Below, in pieces: positions 1 through 10,137 of a stretch of 64,000 bases of DNA (the first letter of the stretch is position 1; every line of letters begins with the position of its first letter). Where the stretch lies: the NCBI GenBank assembly GCA_021324155.1, contig JAJPJQ010000020.1, forward strand, positions 122,233-186,232. The letters are read 5' to 3'. Below the pieces are notes generated by a model. That model saw nothing but the letters and a program-made list of their open reading frames with translations, had not been told where the DNA came from and made no database searches. The position numbers and the translations under genes were made by a program. The stretch comes from Pseudomonadota bacterium (GTDB lineage Bacteria; Desulfobacterota; Binatia; UBA9968).

Positions 1-274
1 CGAGAACATGAAACAGCTCGAAACGAGCGGCAAGGCGAAAAACAAGCGGCTGAGGCCGGGAAATCAGGACGACCCGGAATCGTACAAAGTCCGGCGCGGC
101 CGTGTCGGCGGCTTCAAGGAATATCTCAAGGCCGAAGATTTACAGTATGTGGAAAATGCGATGAAGACGCTCGATCGGCGGTTCGGCTACGAAGCGACGG
201 CTTCTGAGCCTGCGACGGCAGGGGCGAACGTCACATCGCAGGGACCCGAGAGCCGCTTGCCGGGCTTTCTATAA
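1..274 (+). CDS. Sulfotransferase, C-terminal fragment (5' end outside window)
   Basis: This is the last 90 or so residues of a PAPS-dependent sulfotransferase; the frame is open to the left edge from base 2, so the true start lies upstream. It closely resembles the C-terminus of the complete sulfotransferase at 3077-3904: both have an E/D-N-M-K segment, then DPES(Y/F)KVRRG and VGG(F/Y).EY, then a helix ending in D.R(F/Y)GY. The RRG..GG stretch corresponds to the C-terminal PAPS-binding RxGxxG element of the family. A tail of about 25 low-complexity residues follows the shared part. It is the first of four sulfotransferases in a row. The family call is firm; the acceptor substrate cannot be read from the sequence. 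Confidence 0.75.
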   Translation, partial: ENMKQLETSGKAKNKRLRPGNQDDPESYKVRRGRVGGFKEYLKAEDLQYVENAMKTLDRRFGYEATASEPATAGANVTSQGPESRLPGFL

Positions 275-283
275 AATCGCGCC

Positions 284-1102
284 GTGGCACACAAGAAATT
301 CGGGCGAATGATTACCAGCCCGCTGCGCGTGCTGCCGGATTTTCTCATCATCGGCGCGATGCGCGGCGGGACGAGCTCGCTATATCATTACCTGGTTCAG
401 CATCCGTGTATCGCACACGCGCAGACGAAAGAAGTGCACTACTTCGACAGCCACTACCAGAAGGGCCCACTTTGGTACCGCGCCCACTTCGATACCGTGG
501 GATCGAAGTGGTTATTGCGCGCGCGCGGCCGGTCGTTTGTGACGGGCGAAGCCACGGCATACTATCTGTTTCATCCTCAGGTGCCGACGCGGGTCTTTCG
601 GCTCATGCCGCGCGTCAAGCTGATCGCGCTGCTAAGAAATCCGGTCGACCGCGCCTACTCTCATTACCAGCGCGCCGTCAGGCGCGGCCGGGAGAAGTTA
701 TCGTTCGACGAGGCAATCCGCATCGAGGCAGAGCGGTTGAAGGACGAAACGCAAAGGCTTATGAGCGACGAGAGCTATCAAAGCCTCGTTCATCGCCAAC
801 TCTCCTACCTCGCGCGCGGGATCTACGTCGATCAGCTGAAACGCTGGCTCGATCTTTTTCCGCGGGAGCGTTTACTGATCATAAAAAGCGAGGACTTCTT
901 CGCGGATGTCGGGCGCACGTTGGACGAGGCTCAACGATTTATCGGCGTGCCGTCGTGGAATATCGAAGATCGGCAGGTGTACAAACAGGCGAGCTATTCC
1001 AAACTGGAGCCGGCGACGCGCCAGAGGCTAGTCGAGTATTTCGCGCCGCACAACCGGCGCTTAAAGGAATTTCTCGGACAAGATTTCGGTTGGGATCGGT
1101 GA
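284..1102 (+). CDS. PAPS-dependent sulfotransferase (NodH/heparan-sulfate type)
   Basis: It transfers sulfuryl groups from PAPS to an acceptor, probably a glycan. The 5'-phosphosulfate loop is GAMRGGTSSL near residues 25-34, and the 3'-phosphate site is RNPVDRAYSHY near residue 118. Length (272 residues) is normal for bacterial Sulfotransfer_1/3 proteins. The GTG at 284 gives the longest form; an ATG at 308 would also retain the whole fold, and neither has a strong Shine-Dalgarno. The gene starts 9 bp after the preceding sulfotransferase fragment. Neighbouring glycosyltransferases and a PAPS synthetase suggest sulfation of a surface polysaccharide or LPS (inference). Confidence 0.88.
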   Translation: MAHKKFGRMITSPLRVLPDFLIIGAMRGGTSSLYHYLVQHPCIAHAQTKEVHYFDSHYQKGPLWYRAHFDTVGSKWLLRARGRSFVTGEATAYYLFHPQVPTRVFRLMPRVKLIALLRNPVDRAYSHYQRAVRRGREKLSFDEAIRIEAERLKDETQRLMSDESYQSLVHRQLSYLARGIYVDQLKRWLDLFPRERLLIIKSEDFFADVGRTLDEAQRFIGVPSWNIEDRQVYKQASYSKLEPATRQRLVEYFAPHNRRLKEFLGQDFGWDR

Positions 1103-1124
1103 ACGACGAACGTCAGGAGGAGCA

Positions 1125-1913
1125 GTGAGCTACGACAATCCGGGGCAGAAAACAGTTATCGTGCTCGGCACGGCACGGTCGGGAACTTCCGTAACCGCAG
1201 GGATGCTTTCCAGTCTTGGAGTCAATATGGGCAACGTGGGCTATGCGACGGAATCGAATCCACGCGGGGCGTTCGAAGACCGCGACTTCGAGAGATTCCA
1301 CAAAGAGATGTTCAACGCGATCGACGGCGGCAAGACGTACTGGGACCCGCCGACGCGCGAACGAGCGCTCGCGGAAAAGCCCGTCGTCGATTCGCACATC
1401 GCGCGGCTGATGGCCGAAAAGTCCAAGGGGCAAAAGCTGTGGGGCTGGAAGCATCCGCGCTCGGTGCTGACGATCGACCTGTTTTTGCCGTATGTCACCA
1501 ATCCTCACTTCGTCATGGTCTTTCGCAACCCGCTAGCGATCGCATATTCTTCCGTCGAGCACACGAAGAACAGAGAGAAGAGCGTGGATCTCATCACCGG
1601 CCTCAAACTCGCGAATTTCTACCAGAAAGAGATGGTCGACTTTCTCGATCGTCATCCGGAGTTGCCGACGATTCTCGTCACGTTCGACGACATCGTGACG
1701 CAGCCGATGAAAGAGGCCGCGCGGCTCGCCGAGTTTCTTGACATCACGCTCGACGAAAAGAAAATCAAGGCCGTCGAGCACATGGTGATCCCGCGCGATC
1801 AGATAGCGGAGAGCCGCAAACAGACGACCGATCTGTGGACGGGAAGATTTCCCAAGTTCATCAAGAAGACGGTGGACTCGGCGCTGGGGCGAAGGAGACG
1901 CCTTAAAGTCTAG
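1125..1913 (+). CDS. Sulfotransferase family protein
   Basis: This second complete sulfotransferase has 262 residues. The P-loop-like phosphosulfate site is LGTARSGTSVTAGML near residues 13-27 and the 3'-phosphate motif is FRNPLAIAYSS near residue 130. It differs from its neighbours in having a long N-terminal helix and a basic C-terminus (GRRRRLKV), so it probably uses a different acceptor. A GTG start at 1125 is chosen because a strong AGGAGGAG ribosome site lies at 1115-1122, 2-3 bp from the codon; the spacing is unusually tight, but the protein N-terminus matches the family from here. Family call firm, substrate unknown. Confidence 0.85.
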   Translation: MSYDNPGQKTVIVLGTARSGTSVTAGMLSSLGVNMGNVGYATESNPRGAFEDRDFERFHKEMFNAIDGGKTYWDPPTRERALAEKPVVDSHIARLMAEKSKGQKLWGWKHPRSVLTIDLFLPYVTNPHFVMVFRNPLAIAYSSVEHTKNREKSVDLITGLKLANFYQKEMVDFLDRHPELPTILVTFDDIVTQPMKEAARLAEFLDITLDEKKIKAVEHMVIPRDQIAESRKQTTDLWTGRFPKFIKKTVDSALGRRRRLKV

Positions 1914-1952
1914 CAGCGCGCCGGTTCGCCGCGGCGCGTTCAACTGTAAACC

Positions 1953-3077
1953 TTGAATATCCTTCAAACCGATTTTCATCTTTCGTGGTCTGGGCAGACT
2001 GCGCGCGTATTGTACCTCTCCCGCGAGTTAATCCGGCGCGGCCACCGAGTGACGATCGCCAGCCCGCGCGCTGCCGTTCTCGGGCAGCGAGCTCGGCAGG
2101 CTGGGCTCGCCGTCTTCGACCGGGCCGCTTTCAAGAAGCCGACCGACGCCGTGCAATTCTTTCGCGACATGCGCGCGCTCGGCGCGCTTATTCGCTCCCA
2201 GGCCTACGACGTGATTCACGTTCACGGCTCGGAGGACAGCTGGACGGTCGCGGCCACCCTCAAGGCGTACGGTTTGCCGCCGCGCGTTCTGATGACGCGG
2301 CATAACTCCAAACCGGTGCATTTCAATGCGCCGAACCGGTGGCTTTACCGCTCGGCAATCCACGCGCTCGTCGCCGTGAGCGCCGGCACTGCGGAAAACT
2401 ATCAGCGCTTCTTCGACGCGCGCGTGCTGCGAAAAGAAAGCATACGTGTCATTCACTCTTGCATCGATATCGACCGCTTCAGCGGCGCGCTGGCACCCGA
2501 GCGCGTGCGCGCCGAATTGGGCGTCCATCCGGACGATCCGATCGTCGGCCTCATCGGCCGCGTCAATCGCGAGAAGGGCCACATGGTGCTGCTCGACGCC
2601 GTTCCCGAAGTGCTCGCCGTCTTTCCGCGCGCGGTCTTCGTATTTGCCGGAAGGGGCGGCAGGATGGAAGGAATCGTGCGATCGGCGATTGCCGAGCGCG
2701 GGCTGCAGCGCTCGGTTCGGATGCTCGGGTTTCGCGAGGACATCCCGGACATTACCGCAGCACTTGACGTCTCCGTGCTCCCGGCGGTCGGCACCGACTC
2801 GTCTCCCGCGGTTCTCAAAGAAGCAATGTTTCTCGGTAAACCGGTGATTGCGACCCGCATCGGCGGCATCCCGGAGATCGTGACGGAGGACGCCGGCGTT
2901 CTCGTTCCGCCCGGCGACGCTAAAAGTTTGGCGCGGGCGCTCGTCGCTGTCCTAAAAAATCTGCGTGACGCGCCGAGCCGCGTGCGCAGGAGCTTTCCCG
3001 AGCGCTTCACCCCGGAATATATGTGCACGGAATATTTGAAGGTCTACCAGAATATGCTCGACGGTAAGGTTGATTGA
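1953..3077 (+). CDS. Glycosyltransferase family 4 (GT-B fold)
   Basis: A 374-residue GT4 enzyme that would transfer a sugar from a nucleotide-sugar at the cytoplasmic face of the membrane. The N-terminal Rossmann half begins MNILQTDFHLSWSGQTARV, with the glycine-containing loop usual for this family. The C-terminal half holds GLIGRVNREKGH (near residue 195), FVFAGRGG, and the donor-binding segment SPAVLKEAMFLGKPVIATR with E-x7-E spacing. Start is TTG at 1953, since no ATG lies near the conserved N-terminus. It sits between sulfotransferases, and its stop overlaps the next start (TGATG at 3075-3079), so the two are translationally coupled. Linkage and sugar cannot be deduced. Confidence 0.88.
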   Translation: MNILQTDFHLSWSGQTARVLYLSRELIRRGHRVTIASPRAAVLGQRARQAGLAVFDRAAFKKPTDAVQFFRDMRALGALIRSQAYDVIHVHGSEDSWTVAATLKAYGLPPRVLMTRHNSKPVHFNAPNRWLYRSAIHALVAVSAGTAENYQRFFDARVLRKESIRVIHSCIDIDRFSGALAPERVRAELGVHPDDPIVGLIGRVNREKGHMVLLDAVPEVLAVFPRAVFVFAGRGGRMEGIVRSAIAERGLQRSVRMLGFREDIPDITAALDVSVLPAVGTDSSPAVLKEAMFLGKPVIATRIGGIPEIVTEDAGVLVPPGDAKSLARALVAVLKNLRDAPSRVRRSFPERFTPEYMCTEYLKVYQNMLDGKVD

Positions 3078-3904
3078 TGTTGTCCGGCGGTCAATCGCGG
3101 CGAGGCATGCGCGTCTTCCGGCGCAACGTCAGCTCGCGCCGCCGCTATTACGCCGCAGCCGACGCCATTTTCGTCTCCGTGCCGAAAAGCGGCCGCACCT
3201 GGCTGCGCGTTTTTCTTTATCGATATTACTCCGCCATGCTCGGACAGAGTTTTACGCTGAAGGAAAAAGAGATTTTTACCGGCCCGCTGCCGAAGCTCAT
3301 CTTCACGCACGACGTGTGGCAGCATCGCGCGACCGCTCCCTTTAAAGATCGCTGGCGCGGCAAGCATCTCGTGCCGCGCCGCGCGGCGCTGGAGAAAAAA
3401 ATCGTCCTGCTCGCGCGAGATCCCCGCGACGTGCTCGTCTCGCTTTTTTTCCAGCAGTCGAAGCGGATGCATCGCTATAATGGCACCCTCTCGGACATGC
3501 TCCGCCATCCGCGCTTCGGCGTGCGTCTTATCGTCGACGTCATGAACGTGTGGATGGTGGAATGGGGAGGACGGCCCAATTGCAAGCTCGTGCGCTATGA
3601 GGACTGCAAACGCGACGCCGCCGCTACTTTTCGCGACCTCGTCGCGTTTCTTTCTCCGACCGCCGTCGATGAGGCTGCGTTCCGCAGTGCCATGGAGTTT
3701 TCCACCTTCGACAACATGAAAGCGATGGAGGCAGCCGGAAAATTCGACAGTGGCATCCTCGCGCCCGGCGACCGCGCCGACCCCGAATCGTTCAAGGTGC
3801 GGCGCGGTCAGGTCGGCGGCTACGGCGAATACTTCACCGAGGCCGATCTCGAATATATCAAGGGCGAGCTCGCGCGCTTGGACGCGCGCTACGGCTATCG
3901 CTGA
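3077..3904 (+). CDS. PAPS-dependent sulfotransferase (Sulfotransfer_1)
   Basis: This 275-residue sulfotransferase has all the classical elements: the 5'-phosphosulfate loop VPKSGRTWLRVF near residue 37, the 3'-phosphate motif ARDPRDVLVS near residue 115, and the C-terminal KVRRGQVGGYGEY element. ATG at 3077 is used; a TTG one codon earlier is possible. It overlaps the stop of the preceding GT4 gene by one base. Its C-terminal third is a near relative of the partial gene at the left edge, so the two are probably paralogues from duplication. It lies directly upstream of the PAPS synthetase gene, which fits a glycan-sulfation role. Confidence 0.88.
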   Translation: MLSGGQSRRGMRVFRRNVSSRRRYYAAADAIFVSVPKSGRTWLRVFLYRYYSAMLGQSFTLKEKEIFTGPLPKLIFTHDVWQHRATAPFKDRWRGKHLVPRRAALEKKIVLLARDPRDVLVSLFFQQSKRMHRYNGTLSDMLRHPRFGVRLIVDVMNVWMVEWGGRPNCKLVRYEDCKRDAAATFRDLVAFLSPTAVDEAAFRSAMEFSTFDNMKAMEAAGKFDSGILAPGDRADPESFKVRRGQVGGYGEYFTEADLEYIKGELARLDARYGYR

Positions 3905-3984
3905 TCCTTCCTGACAGCGATATTTGTCCTTCGGTTTCGCCGACATTCGATGGAAATCCGCGTCTCGTAATGATATAGCAATGA

Positions 3985-5775
<1,791 letters not shown>

Positions 5776-5787
5776 TTCTGGAGATTC

Positions 5788-6576
5788 ATGGCCGCGCAAA
5801 GACCGGAGATCTCAGCGATCGTTGTCTGCTTCAACGAAGAGGACAATATCGGCCGGTGTCTCGCGAGTCTTTCGTGGTGCGACGAGATCGTGGTCGTGGA
5901 CGCGTTCAGCATGGACCGGACGGTCGAAATCGCGCGGCGTCACACCGACCGCGTCATCCAGCGCCGCTGGACCGGCTACCGCGATCAGAAATCTTTCGCG
6001 CATTCGCAGGCGACGAAGGAATGGGTCTTTCTCGTCGACTCCGACGAGGAGGTTTCGCCGGAGCTGAAGACCGAGATCGACGACGCGCTCGCGCGCGCCG
6101 GCGCAGAGACGGACGCGTTCGCCGTACCACGGCTCGTGTATTATCTCGGCCGCTGGTGGCGGCGCGGCGGCTGGTACCCCGATTACGACATCCGCATCTT
6201 CCGCCGCGAACGCGCGCGCTGGGGAGGTATGGACCCGCACGAGAAAATTCTCGTCGACGGGCCGGTGCTCCGCCTGCGCCATCCGCTGCTGCACTACTCG
6301 TACCGCGACATCGCCGATCACTGGAAGCGCATCAACCGCTTCACCGGCATCTCCGCGGCGGAGCAGAAAGCCGAGAACCGGCCGTGGCGTATGAGCGACA
6401 ATACCCTGCGGCCGCTGTTCCGCTTCTTCCGCTCGTATGTGTGGAAGCGGGGCTGGCTGGAAGGCTTTCCCGGATTTTTCCTCGCGGCGACCGCGGCGAT
6501 GTACGTCTTTTTGAAATACGCCAAACTGCGGGAGCTCGAGCTCAAGCACGGCGCGCGCGGCGGTGAAACGGGATAG
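5788..6576 (+). CDS. Glycosyltransferase family 2, LPS core type (WaaE/KdtX-like)
   Basis: A GT-A fold glycosyltransferase of 262 residues. It starts ISAIVVCFNEEDNIGRCL and has WCDEIVVVDAFSMDRTVEIA and the DxD-type FLVDSDEEV (near residue 85), with the later HPLLHYSYRD characteristic of the WaaE/KdtX group that adds a sugar to LPS inner core. A hydrophobic segment near residues 225-245 (GFFLAATAAMYVFLKYA) suggests membrane attachment. An ATG at 5788 follows a CTGGAG ribosome site. It overlaps the next gene by 14 bp. The exact sugar is unknown. Confidence 0.87.
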   Translation: MAAQRPEISAIVVCFNEEDNIGRCLASLSWCDEIVVVDAFSMDRTVEIARRHTDRVIQRRWTGYRDQKSFAHSQATKEWVFLVDSDEEVSPELKTEIDDALARAGAETDAFAVPRLVYYLGRWWRRGGWYPDYDIRIFRRERARWGGMDPHEKILVDGPVLRLRHPLLHYSYRDIADHWKRINRFTGISAAEQKAENRPWRMSDNTLRPLFRFFRSYVWKRGWLEGFPGFFLAATAAMYVFLKYAKLRELELKHGARGGETG

Positions 6577-7666
6577 ACGGCCGCTCAGGATCCTGCATGT
6601 GGATCCCGAGCGTGGTTGGGGAGGAGGAGAGCGCCAGGTCGCGGGCCTCGTGACGTATCTAGCCGGCTGCGGGCATGCCAATCACCTGCTCTGCTACCCC
6701 GGCGGCCCGCTGGCGCGCGAGATGGCGGCTGTCGTCGCGAAACTCCATCCGTTGAAGATGCGAAACGATATCGATTTCAGGGCTGTGCCGGCGGTGCGCC
6801 GCCTGCTGCGGCAAGAAAACTACGACATCGTTCACCTTCATACCAAGCGCGCGCACGCGCTGTCGGCATGGCTCGGAAGCGCGCCGGCGACGCAGAAGCG
6901 GCTGGTGACGCGGCGAATGGACTATCCGATCCGGCGCGGCTGGGTCGATCGCTATCTTTACAACCGCTGTGTCGATGGTGTTGTAGCGATCTCGCAGCCC
7001 ATCGCCGATCTACTCGCCGAAGGCGGCGTCGCGCGCGAAAAAATTCGCATGATCCCGAGCGGGGTCGACCCCGCGCCATATGCAAACATCCCGCCGCCGA
7101 CCGGCGACCGGAAACCGTTCGTCGTCGGAACCGCGGCTATCCTGGAGCAGCGTAAGGGGATTAAATTTTTGCTCGAAGCGGCCGCGGAGCTAAAGCGCCG
7201 CGGCCGGCGGCTCCGTTATCGCATCGCCGGAGACGGCTGGGAAAAAAACAATTTGCTCGACCAGGCGCGAAAGCTAGGTGTGGAAGGCGACGTCGAATTC
7301 ATGGGCTTCGTGACAGACATGCCCTCGTTCACGGCATCGATCGATATTTTCGTCTTGCCTTCTCTTTTCGAAGGCTTAGGAGTCGCTGCGCTCGAGGCGA
7401 TGGCGGCGGCTCGGCCGGTCGTTGCGAGCGCCGTCGGCGGACTGAAACAGCTTGTCGTCGACGGCGAGACCGGGCTATTGGTCCCGCGCGGAGATTCGGG
7501 CTCGCTTGCGCGCGCGCTCGAAAAGCTCGTGCAGGACGCAGACTTGATCCGGTCGCTGGGCGAGCGCGGCCGCGCCCGGCTGCGTGAGCATTTCACCATG
7601 GACGGCATGGCGCGCGCGAACGAAGCATTTTATTATGATCTGCTGGAAGCGGGCGAACGGGGGTAG
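6563..7666 (+). CDS. Glycosyltransferase family 4
   Basis: A 367-residue GT-B enzyme. The N-terminus ILHVDPERGWGGGERQV has the GGxE loop of the family; the C-terminal half has GTAAILEQRKGIKFLL, RIAGDGWE and the donor-binding EGLGVAALEAMAAARPVV segment with E-x7-E. GTG at 6563 lies inside the end of the GT2 gene (14 bp overlap), suggesting coupled translation. The downstream hldA gene begins 2 bp after its stop. The context points to LPS core or O-glycan assembly; acceptor and donor are not determinable from sequence. Confidence 0.88.
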   Translation: MKRDRRPLRILHVDPERGWGGGERQVAGLVTYLAGCGHANHLLCYPGGPLAREMAAVVAKLHPLKMRNDIDFRAVPAVRRLLRQENYDIVHLHTKRAHALSAWLGSAPATQKRLVTRRMDYPIRRGWVDRYLYNRCVDGVVAISQPIADLLAEGGVAREKIRMIPSGVDPAPYANIPPPTGDRKPFVVGTAAILEQRKGIKFLLEAAAELKRRGRRLRYRIAGDGWEKNNLLDQARKLGVEGDVEFMGFVTDMPSFTASIDIFVLPSLFEGLGVAALEAMAAARPVVASAVGGLKQLVVDGETGLLVPRGDSGSLARALEKLVQDADLIRSLGERGRARLREHFTMDGMARANEAFYYDLLEAGERG

Positions 7667-7668
7667 GA

Positions 7669-8661
7669 TTGGCTAAGGCGAATAAGCTGCTCGCGCTGCT
7701 CGCGAAATTTCGCCGCAGCCGGGTCCTCGTCGTCGGCGATTTGATGCTCGATCGCTTCATCTGGGGCGAGGTCGAGCGTATCTCGCCGGAGGCGCCGGTA
7801 CCGGTGCTGCGAATGACGACCGAGAGCTTCCGCTTGGGCGGAGCGGCGAACGTCGTCAACAACATTCACAGCCTGGGCGGACGGGTGACGGTTGCCGGTG
7901 TGATCGGCCGCGACCGCAGCGGCTCAATGCTGCTTCGGGCGCTGCACGACTCAGGCATTTCTACCACAGGTATTTTTCAGGAAAACGGGCTCCAGACGAC
8001 GCAAAAGATCCGCGTGATCGCGCACCCGCGGCACCAGCAGATCGTCCGCCTCGACCGCGAGAACGGCGACCATCTCGGGCGTACGATGCGACTGAAGATA
8101 CGTCAGTTCGTGCTAAAAAACATCGGCCGCTGCGACGCGGTCGTCATCTCCGACTATGGTAAGGGCGTTATCCACCGCGAGCTGCTGGACATGATGGCGC
8201 GGCTCGCGAAAGAAAAAAATGTCGTCTGTATCGTCGATCCGAAAAAGGAAAACTTCGGTGCGTATCGTAATCCGAGCCTTGTGACGCCCAATCGGGAAGA
8301 GGCGAGCCAGGCGTCCGGGGTCGATATCCGTGACGACGCGACGCTCCGCGAGGCCGGCCGGCGGCTTATCGAGCTGTGGCAGGCGAAGGCGGTCTTGATC
8401 ACGCGCGGCTCCGAAGGCATGAGCCTGTTTCGCCCGGGCCGCGAAGTCCGCCACTTTCCGGCCGAGCAGCAGGAGGTGTTCGACGTCACCGGCGCCGGCG
8501 ACACCGTCGTCGCGGCGGTTGCTCTCGCGCTCGGGAGCGGATCGAGCTACGAGGAGGCCGCGGTAGTGGCGAACCTTGCGGCTTCGCTCGTCGGCAGCGA
8601 GGTCGGACCGGTCGCGGTGCCGGTGGAAAAACTCAAACGCGCGATGCGGGGGCAGAAATGA
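7669..8661 (+). CDS. hldA: D-glycero-beta-D-manno-heptose-7-phosphate kinase
   Basis: A PfkB-family sugar kinase corresponding to domain I of HldE/RfaE. It phosphorylates heptose 7-phosphate at C1 in ADP-heptose synthesis for LPS. The diagnostic N-terminus GDLMLDRFIWGEVERISPEA is followed by FRLGGAANVVNN and ends with the catalytic DVTGAGDTVVAAVAL near residue 270. At 330 residues it is a stand-alone kinase; the adenylyltransferase domain is encoded separately at 12548-13048 on the other strand. Start is TTG at 7669. Its stop overlaps the ATG of yicC (ATGA at 8658-8661). Confidence 0.93.
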   Translation: MAKANKLLALLAKFRRSRVLVVGDLMLDRFIWGEVERISPEAPVPVLRMTTESFRLGGAANVVNNIHSLGGRVTVAGVIGRDRSGSMLLRALHDSGISTTGIFQENGLQTTQKIRVIAHPRHQQIVRLDRENGDHLGRTMRLKIRQFVLKNIGRCDAVVISDYGKGVIHRELLDMMARLAKEKNVVCIVDPKKENFGAYRNPSLVTPNREEASQASGVDIRDDATLREAGRRLIELWQAKAVLITRGSEGMSLFRPGREVRHFPAEQQEVFDVTGAGDTVVAAVALALGSGSSYEEAAVVANLAASLVGSEVGPVAVPVEKLKRAMRGQK

Positions 8662-9515
8662 AGAGCATGACGGGATACGGAGAGGCGGCATCGCAGGGCC
8701 GCTCGGCGAAAGTTCTGGTGCAGATCAGAACGTTGAATCATCGCCATCTCGACCTTCAGCCGCGCCTTCCACGCGAGTATTTAGCGGTGGAAGAAGAGAT
8801 CCGCAAGCGCGTGCGTGAGAAAATCTCGCGCGGGAGGGTCGAGCTGTTCGTTACGCGCACCGCTGTGAAGACGCCGGTGCGGCGGCTCGAGATCGACGAG
8901 AAGCTTTTGGAGCAATATTTACAGTCGTTCCGCCGCATCAAGAATCGATATGGACTCAAGGGAGAGCTCGACGTCTCGCTGCTCGCCGATCTTCCGGACC
9001 TATTCAAGCTCGCCGAGCCGGAAACGCGGGAAGGCGAAGAGCGTGCGCTCGTTTTCAAGGCGCTCGACCGCGCGCTTGCGAATCTTGACCGCTCGCGCGA
9101 GCGCGAAGGCCGGCACCTGACGGTGGACATCGCCAAGCAGGCGCGCGAGCTGGTCTCGATCGCGGCGGCGCTCTCGCACGAGTCGGGAAAGATCGGCGTC
9201 AAAATCAAGGAGTCTCTGGTGCAGAAAGAGGGCGCCGAAGCCGGTATCGGCACGGCACCGACCAACGGCGGCGCCAGCTTCAAAGGCGAGATACACGAGG
9301 AGACTGTGCGGCTAAGGACCCACGTCGCCGAGCTCGGCCGCCTGCTACGCAAACACGCCGCGATGGGCAAACGCATCGAGTTTCTCCTCCAGGAGATCGT
9401 CCGCGAGCTCAACACCATAAGCTCGAAAGCGCCGCAGCTGCCGGTCATCCAGCTCGTCGTCGCGGGGAAGGAGCACGTGGAAAAAATCCGCGAGCAGGCG
9501 CAGAATATCGAATAG
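8658..9515 (+). CDS. yicC: YicC/YloC family endoribonuclease
   Basis: A 285-residue member of the YicC/YloC family, now regarded as endoribonucleases acting on RNA in stress adaptation. The start MKSMTGYGEA and the following IRTLNHRHLDLQPRLPREY are typical. The C-terminus TISSKAPQLPVIQLVVAGKE, with the family's K.....I..V...KxE..KIREQ pattern, is complete. The ATG at 8658 overlaps the hldA stop, and gmk starts 4 bp after its stop; the yicC-gmk pairing is widespread in bacteria. The open frame extends upstream of 8658, but that part antiparallels hldA coding and is not real. Confidence 0.92.
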   Translation: MKSMTGYGEAASQGRSAKVLVQIRTLNHRHLDLQPRLPREYLAVEEEIRKRVREKISRGRVELFVTRTAVKTPVRRLEIDEKLLEQYLQSFRRIKNRYGLKGELDVSLLADLPDLFKLAEPETREGEERALVFKALDRALANLDRSREREGRHLTVDIAKQARELVSIAAALSHESGKIGVKIKESLVQKEGAEAGIGTAPTNGGASFKGEIHEETVRLRTHVAELGRLLRKHAAMGKRIEFLLQEIVRELNTISSKAPQLPVIQLVVAGKEHVEKIREQAQNIE

Positions 9516-9519
9516 CGCC

Positions 9520-10128
9520 ATGTGGCCTGCTTCGATCTCCAGCGCGCGCCGCGGCATTCTGTTCATCGTCTCCGCGCCCTCGGGCGCGGGCAAGACGACC
9601 CTGATCAACAAACTTCTCAAAATCTTTTCCGACATCGCCGCATCGGTGTCCTACACGACGCGCGCGCGCCGGCCCGGCGAGCGCGCCGGCCGGGATTATC
9701 ACTTCGTATCGGAAAAGCGCTTTGCCGCCGTGCGCGCGCGCCGCGGCTTCGCCGAATGGGCGCGCGTTCACGGGGCGCTCTATGGCACGCCCCGCGCGCC
9801 GCTCGAAGGTGCGATGCGCCGCGGCCGCGATATGCTGCTCGACATCGACGTCCAGGGTGCGCGCAAGATCAAGCGGCTCTATCCCGGCGCCGTCTCGATC
9901 TTCGTCATGCCGCCGTCCTGGCGCGTGCTCGAACAGCGGCTGGCCGGTCGCGGTACCGACGGCCGTGGGACGATCCTCCGACGGCTGGAAAACGCACGGC
10001 GTGAAATACGCGAGATCGTGCGCTATGATTATGTCGTGGTCAATAGCGAATTAACCGGCGCCGTCAAGGCCGCGAAGGCGATCATCTTGGCGGAAAGGCA
10101 CCGCGTTTCGCGCCGCCTGCGGCGTTAG
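9520..10128 (+). CDS. gmk: Guanylate kinase
   Basis: It phosphorylates GMP to GDP in purine nucleotide supply. The 202-residue protein has Walker A SAPSGAGKTTLINKLL near residues 17-32, the GMP-binding SYTTRARRPGERAGRDY and DIDVQGARKIK, and the lid region RGTDGRGTILRRLENA. ATG at 9520 is close behind yicC, and spoT follows after 9 bp. The small rpoZ (RNA polymerase omega) gene that often lies between gmk and spoT in proteobacteria is absent. Confidence 0.95.
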   Translation: MWPASISSARRGILFIVSAPSGAGKTTLINKLLKIFSDIAASVSYTTRARRPGERAGRDYHFVSEKRFAAVRARRGFAEWARVHGALYGTPRAPLEGAMRRGRDMLLDIDVQGARKIKRLYPGAVSIFVMPPSWRVLEQRLAGRGTDGRGTILRRLENARREIREIVRYDYVVVNSELTGAVKAAKAIILAERHRVSRRLRR

Positions 10129-10137
10129 CGCGATTCG

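Noticed and set aside
3044..3946. Minus-strand open frame opposite the sulfotransferase
   Set aside because: The plus-strand sulfotransferase has all family motifs; the antisense product resembles nothing.
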